Assembly: GCF_000143145.1 (NCBI RefSeq)
Contig: NC_014313.1
Location: forward strand, 372,001-436,000
From: Hyphomicrobium denitrificans ATCC 51888
GTDB lineage: Bacteria; Pseudomonadota; Alphaproteobacteria; Rhizobiales; Hyphomicrobiaceae
DNA: 64,000 bases
Direction of reading: 5' to 3'
Both the position numbers and the translations under genes were made by a program. Under the pieces are notes generated by a model. It saw only the letters and a list, made by a program, of their open reading frames with translations. It searched no databases and had not been told where the DNA came from. This document shows positions 60,122 through 64,000 of the stretch, in pieces. Within the stretch, counting starts at the first letter, position 1. The number at the start of each line of letters is the position of its first letter.

Positions 60122-61927
60122 GTGCGCGCGCCAGACGAAAAGGTCGAAGTATCCGTGTATCCAACGGCATCTCTCAGTATTTCCGAGCTTCTGTCCGGTC
60201 CTTACCTTCTCAATATTCCGATATTTCAACGCCCATATTCCTGGGGCCGTGAACAAGCAGAACAACTGCTCGACGATTTGATGGAAGCCGCGGGCATCGG
60301 GTTCGAAGGTGTGCCCGATCGCGACTATTTTTTGGGCGCCGTCGTGTTGATGGACGAGCCGGGCGTTCTGACGACCAAGCTGTCGCCCCGGATGTCGCCG
60401 CGCGAATTCGGTGTCATCGACGGTCAGCAGCGTGTGGTCACGCTGATGACGCTGCTGGCGGTGCTGCGCGATCTCGAGGTCGGACCGCGGACGGCCTTGA
60501 TCAAACGCGTTCAAGGCATGCTTCTGGCGCAGCAAGGCTCGAGATTTCGCCGTACCGAGCGGTTCCGGCTGCACTTGGCGGGACGCGAGCGCGCGAGCTT
60601 CGAGAACAATATTTTACGCTTGGGCAAGTCGGTTCTGCCGCCGGACGTGCTGCCGATCTCGCATGCGGAAGCGACGCTGATCGAGGTCCGCGATCGGTTT
60701 CGCGCGGTGCTGGCGGATATGCCGAGGGCCGCGCGCAAGGCGCTTGCCGATTTCATCGCGGATCGCTGCTATGTCGTCGTCATCGTCGGGACCGACATCG
60801 ATCGCTCGCACCAGATGTTCGTCGTCCTCAATGAGCGCGGCAAAAAACTGCAACGCGACGACATTCTGAAATCGGACATCTTGAGCCGGATGACGACCGG
60901 AGATGTCGGGTGGGCTGCGCGGACGTGGGACGAACTGAGCCTCGCGATGGGCGAGGATTTCGAGGCGTTTTTCGGACACCTTCGAACGATTTTTGGGTAC
61001 GCGCGACTGCCGATCGTTACCGGTGTGCGGCGGGTGATCCGCGATGCGGGAGGTTCGGAAGCATTTTTCAGGGACGTTTTCGTTCCCTACGCCAAGGCCT
61101 ACGCTCTGGTCCGCAACGAGGGAGACAACGTGCTTCCCGGCGACATGCCGAGGCTGCTCCGGTATTTGAACCGTCTGCCGGATGCGGACTGGGCGCCCGC
61201 CGCGATCCTTGCGCTCAAGCAGTGGACGAGCAATCCGGATCGGGCGGCGTTCCTGCTCGCCGAAATCGAGCGCTTGGCGATGCTCACGCGAATGCTTTGC
61301 GCGGGCTCAGGCAAACGAACGCGCCGTTTTGCGGAGCTGATCAAGGTCATTCGCTCGGAAGAGCCGATCGACGAGACGCATCCCGCTCTGCAAATGTCAC
61401 GGGATGAAGTCCGCAGCATCGCATTCCATCTCAGGGATCTTCATAAGCGCAATCCGAAGATCTGCCGCCTGCTGCTGATGCGTCTCAGCGATGAGATGGG
61501 CGATGCCGCGACCATGACCGATCCCGATCTTTATACGATCGAGCATGTCCTGCCGCAGCGGCCGTCGGCGTCGAGCGCGTGGCGGCAGAGCGTTCCGAGC
61601 GCCGAAGCGCGCGCCGAGCTCGTCGACTGTCTCGGCAACCTCGTTCTCATCACGCAGCAGGAGAACGACCGGGCGCGCAACGCGTCGTGGGCGGAGAAGA
61701 AGGAAATCTACGGCACGATTTCCGTGGGCAATGCACCGTTACTTGCAGTCACACGCGATGTTCTTGGCGAACGCGACTGGCGGCGGCCTGAGATCGAGGC
61801 GCGCGAGCAGCGGCTGATCGCGCTGATCGAAAAAATCTGGCGGGTCGATCTCAAATCGCAACGTCCGTCTTCGCGAAACCTCGCGCCGGTCGAAGATCAG
61901 AAGAAGCCGATGCCGCCCGCCGCTTGA
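60122..61927 (+). CDS. solitary GmrSD-like protein (DUF262 plus HNH/DUF1524)
   Basis: A 601-aa protein. The DUF262 ParB/Srx-like nucleotidase domain is at about residues 15-280, with IPIFQRPYSWGREQAEQLLDDL (32-53) and the VIDGQQRVVTL motif (about 98-108). The C-terminal DUF1524 HNH-nuclease region carries TIEHVLPQ (about 471-478) and LGNLVLITQQENDRARNASWAEKK (about 503-525). GmrSD-type enzymes restrict DNA with modified bases, such as glucosylated hydroxymethylcytosine. No other defence gene is adjacent. The GTG start has GAGG 8 bases upstream. DUF262 proteins also occur in other restriction systems. Confidence 0.85.
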   Translation: MRAPDEKVEVSVYPTASLSISELLSGPYLLNIPIFQRPYSWGREQAEQLLDDLMEAAGIGFEGVPDRDYFLGAVVLMDEPGVLTTKLSPRMSPREFGVIDGQQRVVTLMTLLAVLRDLEVGPRTALIKRVQGMLLAQQGSRFRRTERFRLHLAGRERASFENNILRLGKSVLPPDVLPISHAEATLIEVRDRFRAVLADMPRAARKALADFIADRCYVVVIVGTDIDRSHQMFVVLNERGKKLQRDDILKSDILSRMTTGDVGWAARTWDELSLAMGEDFEAFFGHLRTIFGYARLPIVTGVRRVIRDAGGSEAFFRDVFVPYAKAYALVRNEGDNVLPGDMPRLLRYLNRLPDADWAPAAILALKQWTSNPDRAAFLLAEIERLAMLTRMLCAGSGKRTRRFAELIKVIRSEEPIDETHPALQMSRDEVRSIAFHLRDLHKRNPKICRLLLMRLSDEMGDAATMTDPDLYTIEHVLPQRPSASSAWRQSVPSAEARAELVDCLGNLVLITQQENDRARNASWAEKKEIYGTISVGNAPLLAVTRDVLGERDWRRPEIEAREQRLIALIEKIWRVDLKSQRPSSRNLAPVEDQKKPMPPAA

Positions 61928-61942
61928 TCCGACGTAACGCGA

Positions 61943-63595
61943 TCAAGCAGTTGCGAGGGAACCGCTGAGTGCTTTGGCGATCAGGGCGCGCGTTTCGGGA
62001 ATTCCATAAAGCGCGACGAACGTCCCGAGGCGCGGCCCGCGCTCCTGTCCGAGCAGAATTTCGTAGATGGCCTGGAACCAGTCGAGCTTCACGCCCGGGC
62101 CGCCGCTGGGGCTGACCTTGGTCGGGTCCTGGTATCGCGGGATAGCGCGGCCAACATCGAGCAGCGCGTTCTGGATGGTGTCGCCGTCCGAGCCCGCCGG
62201 TAGCGCTGCGAGCGTTGAATCGAGGCTTTGCAGCGCCGCGATTTCGACCTCGTCAGGCGCGCGGAACTTCTTCGTCGGTTTGACGAAGTCCTCGTAGTAG
62301 CGGATCGCATAGCCTGCGAGGCGATCGAGGATCGGATTATTCTCGGGCGTCGCGCCCGGCGCATAGCGCGCAAGGAAGCCCCAGAGCACGTCCTTGCTGT
62401 GGGCGTGCGAGACCGACACCAGATTCAAGAGCAGGCCGAAAGTGATCGGTAGCTCCGGCTTCGGCGGCTGAGCCGCATGGATGTGCCAGACCGGATTGTC
62501 GAGCTGCTGTTTTCCATCCTGCTTCGGATAGGCGGAAAGGAACTGCAGGTATTCGTCGACGGCGCGCGGGATGACGTCGAAGTAGAGCTTCTTGGCGCTT
62601 CTCGGCTTCTGGAACATGAAGAGCGCGAGGCTTTCCGGAGAAGCATACGTCAGCCACTGGTCGATGGTGATGCCGTTGCCCTTGGACTTCGAAATCTTCT
62701 CGCCGTTCTCGTCGAGGAAGAGTTCGTAGACGTAATGCTGAGGCGCGACGCCGCCGAGGATTTCGCAAATCCGGTCGTAGATCGGGGCGTTCGTCTGGTG
62801 GTCCTTGCCGAACATCTCGAAGTCAACGCCGAGCGCGGCCCACCGCATACCGAAGTCGGGCTTCCATTGCAGCTTCACGTGGCCGCCGGTGACGGGGAGC
62901 GTCACGTCGCGGCCGTCCTCGTCGGTGAAGGTGATCGTGCCGGCCTTGGCGTCGACTTCCTTCATCGGCACGTAAAGCACGTGGCCGCTCGTCGGCGAGA
63001 TCGGAAGAAACGGGCTGTAGCTCGCCTGGCGTTCGGCGCCGAGCGTCGGCAGCATCACGGCCATGATGTCGTCGTAGCGTTCGACGGCGCGGAGGAGCAC
63101 TTCGTCGAAGCGGCCGGCCTTGTAGTATTCGGTCGCGCTCGCGAATTCGTAATCGAAGCCGAAGGTGTCGAGGAACCGGCGGAGCATCGCGTTGTTGTGG
63201 TCGCCGAAGCTCGGATACTCGCCGCCGAAGGGATTGGGCACCTTGGTCAGCGGCATCTGGATGTAGGGTTCCAGCGCCTTCTTGTCCGGTACGGTCTCCG
63301 GAATCTTGCGCATGCCGTCCATGTCATCGGAAAAGCAAAGCAGACGCGTCTTGCGCTTGCCTTCGGTCAGAAGCTCGAAGGCGCGGCGGACCATCGTCGT
63401 GCGCGCGACCTCGCCGAAGGTGCCGATGTGCGGCAGGCCGGAGGGTCCGTAGCCGGTTTCGAACAGGACCGTCTTGTCGGCGCCGCCCGGAAGCCGTTCG
63501 AGCCGCTTGATCAGCCGCCGGGCTTCTTCGAACGGCCATGCCTTCGAGGCTTCGCTGGCGGCGGCTTGTTCGGCGGTGAAGGCAAGGGAGGTCAT
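61943..63595 (-). CDS. lysS: lysyl-tRNA synthetase, class I
   Basis: A 550-aa class I LysRS, the form of archaea and of a subset of alphaproteobacteria. The HIGH-like motif is in PSGLPHIGT (about residues 51-59) and the KMSKS-like motif is KISKSKGN (about 297-304). The C-terminal alpha-helix cage follows. Length is normal. No class II lysS is seen in the window. It is followed upstream by an alpha/beta hydrolase and converges with the GmrSD-like gene (15 bases). Confidence 0.96.
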   Translation of the reverse strand: MTSLAFTAEQAAASEASKAWPFEEARRLIKRLERLPGGADKTVLFETGYGPSGLPHIGTFGEVARTTMVRRAFELLTEGKRKTRLLCFSDDMDGMRKIPETVPDKKALEPYIQMPLTKVPNPFGGEYPSFGDHNNAMLRRFLDTFGFDYEFASATEYYKAGRFDEVLLRAVERYDDIMAVMLPTLGAERQASYSPFLPISPTSGHVLYVPMKEVDAKAGTITFTDEDGRDVTLPVTGGHVKLQWKPDFGMRWAALGVDFEMFGKDHQTNAPIYDRICEILGGVAPQHYVYELFLDENGEKISKSKGNGITIDQWLTYASPESLALFMFQKPRSAKKLYFDVIPRAVDEYLQFLSAYPKQDGKQQLDNPVWHIHAAQPPKPELPITFGLLLNLVSVSHAHSKDVLWGFLARYAPGATPENNPILDRLAGYAIRYYEDFVKPTKKFRAPDEVEIAALQSLDSTLAALPAGSDGDTIQNALLDVGRAIPRYQDPTKVSPSGGPGVKLDWFQAIYEILLGQERGPRLGTFVALYGIPETRALIAKALSGSLATA

Positions 63596-63720
63596 TTGCG
63601 GCGGCTATCTTTATTTTTCTGAACGGCTTGAGAAATATAAGCGGGCGGAGGACATGGAGCCGCCTCCGGCGGGCTGGCTGGCTGGCTAGGCGCGCACCGT
63701 AGGTTGCACGCGTGATTGCG

Positions 63721-64000
63721 TCAACGCGGCTGCGGCAGGCTCGAGATAAATGCCGCAACGGCGTCCGCCGCTTCCGCGAGATTGCCTTTGCGCGTGAAGC
63801 CGGAACGCCCGCGCGGGCCGAAATCGTGGTCGCCGTCGTTCATCCAGACCAGCTTGATGCTTTTCGATAGCGGCAAGGCTTCGACCTCGGCGCGGTTGCC
63901 GAACGGATCGCGTTCGCCCTGGACGATGAGCGCCGGACATTTCAGCGTTTCGAGATGGGCCGTGCGCAGCTTTTCGGGCATGTGCGGCGGATGAAACGGA
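63721..64000 (-). CDS. alpha/beta hydrolase (KAT-like, COG3571 type), 5' truncated by window edge
   Basis: The frame is open to the window end, so the N-terminal part is missing. The visible C-terminal third reads PFHPPHMPEKLRTAHLETLKC, then ALIVQGERDPFGN with the likely catalytic Asp, and MNDGDHDFGPR with the likely His. These are the usual spacing and motifs of the small dienelactone-hydrolase-like group. The substrate is unknown. It lies upstream of lysS on the same strand, 125 bases away. Confidence 0.85.
   Translation of the reverse strand, partial: PFHPPHMPEKLRTAHLETLKCPALIVQGERDPFGNRAEVEALPLSKSIKLVWMNDGDHDFGPRGRSGFTRKGNLAEAADAVAAFISSLPQPR

Noticed and set aside
1..64000. CRISPR arrays, insertion sequences, prophage or integrase-flanked islands
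   Set aside because: No regularly spaced repeats, no transposase or integrase frame and no tRNA-linked direct repeats were seen; the tRNA-Gly is flanked by ordinary genes.

Overview
The window is GC-rich, gene-dense chromosomal DNA from an alphaproteobacterium, most likely of the order Hyphomicrobiales (Hyphomicrobium-like). The evidence is gene content: a class I (archaeal-type) lysyl-tRNA synthetase, an MbfA ferritin/VIT iron exporter behind an Irr-type operator, an IF-3 beginning in the (M)RRP style of the order, an lpt-rpoN-hpf-ptsN cluster, a ligase-associated Lhr-like helicase with PdeM, a PodJ-like protein and CtrA-like boxes. The genus is inferred, not shown. I see no prophage, insertion sequence, CRISPR array or rRNA operon. 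One tRNA (Gly, anticodon CCC) is present.

Layout. 0-4.5 kb: 3' end of polA, convergent PHA depolymerase phaZ, a Tlc-type nucleotide transporter, IF-1 with a Gly/Arg-rich tail and a cold-shock protein. 4.6-7.3 kb: an M15-type peptidase and several small secreted or membrane proteins. 7.2-7.7 kb: a compact transcription unit, absent from long-ORF lists, encoding a 55-residue protein. 7.7-14.1 kb: lepA, a phasin-like gene, mbfA, an MltB-type transglycosylase and NDH-2. 14.2-22 kb: pheT, pheS, rplT and rpmI, then a 2.8-kb block of unrelated genes, then infC, which probably starts at AUC. 22.2-28.4 kb: an ELM1-family protein, a 2OG-Fe(II) oxygenase-like protein, a GT4 glycosyltransferase, an alpha/beta hydrolase, a Pro/Cys-rich secreted protein and an epimerase. 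28.3-31.2 kb: queG with a GST, and uppP. 31.2-37.8 kb: ptsN, hpf, rpoN, lptB, a fused LptC-LptA and RNase D, all on the minus strand. 37.9-45 kb: a TPR/glycosyltransferase-like protein, a small Cys-rich secreted protein, DoxX, glutaminase and a large autotransporter. 45.3-50.3 kb: tRNA-Gly, mscL, a DUF4212/Na+ symporter pair and prolyl aminopeptidase. 50.7-55.2 kb: the PodJ-like Sel1 protein, TauE/SafE and a TIGR02186 protein. 55.2-64 kb: pdeM, Lhr-like helicase, pyrD, DUF952, a solitary GmrSD-like DUF262/HNH protein, lysS and a truncated alpha/beta hydrolase.

How it fits together. Most of the window is housekeeping: translation (infA, infC, rpmI, rplT, pheST, lepA, lysS, hpf), envelope building (uppP, lptB/CA, MltB, M15 peptidase, GT4, autotransporter), nitrogen and phosphotransfer regulation (rpoN, ptsN), carbon storage (phaZ, phasin-like) and iron homeostasis (mbfA). 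The less ordinary signals are regulatory or architectural: hairpins repeating CGCAAG upstream of rpmI, the AUC start of infC, the hidden 55-aa transcription unit, the fused LptC-LptA, the IF-1 tail, and two small secreted proteins that share a C-terminal RWGWGGP-RRC-GC motif.
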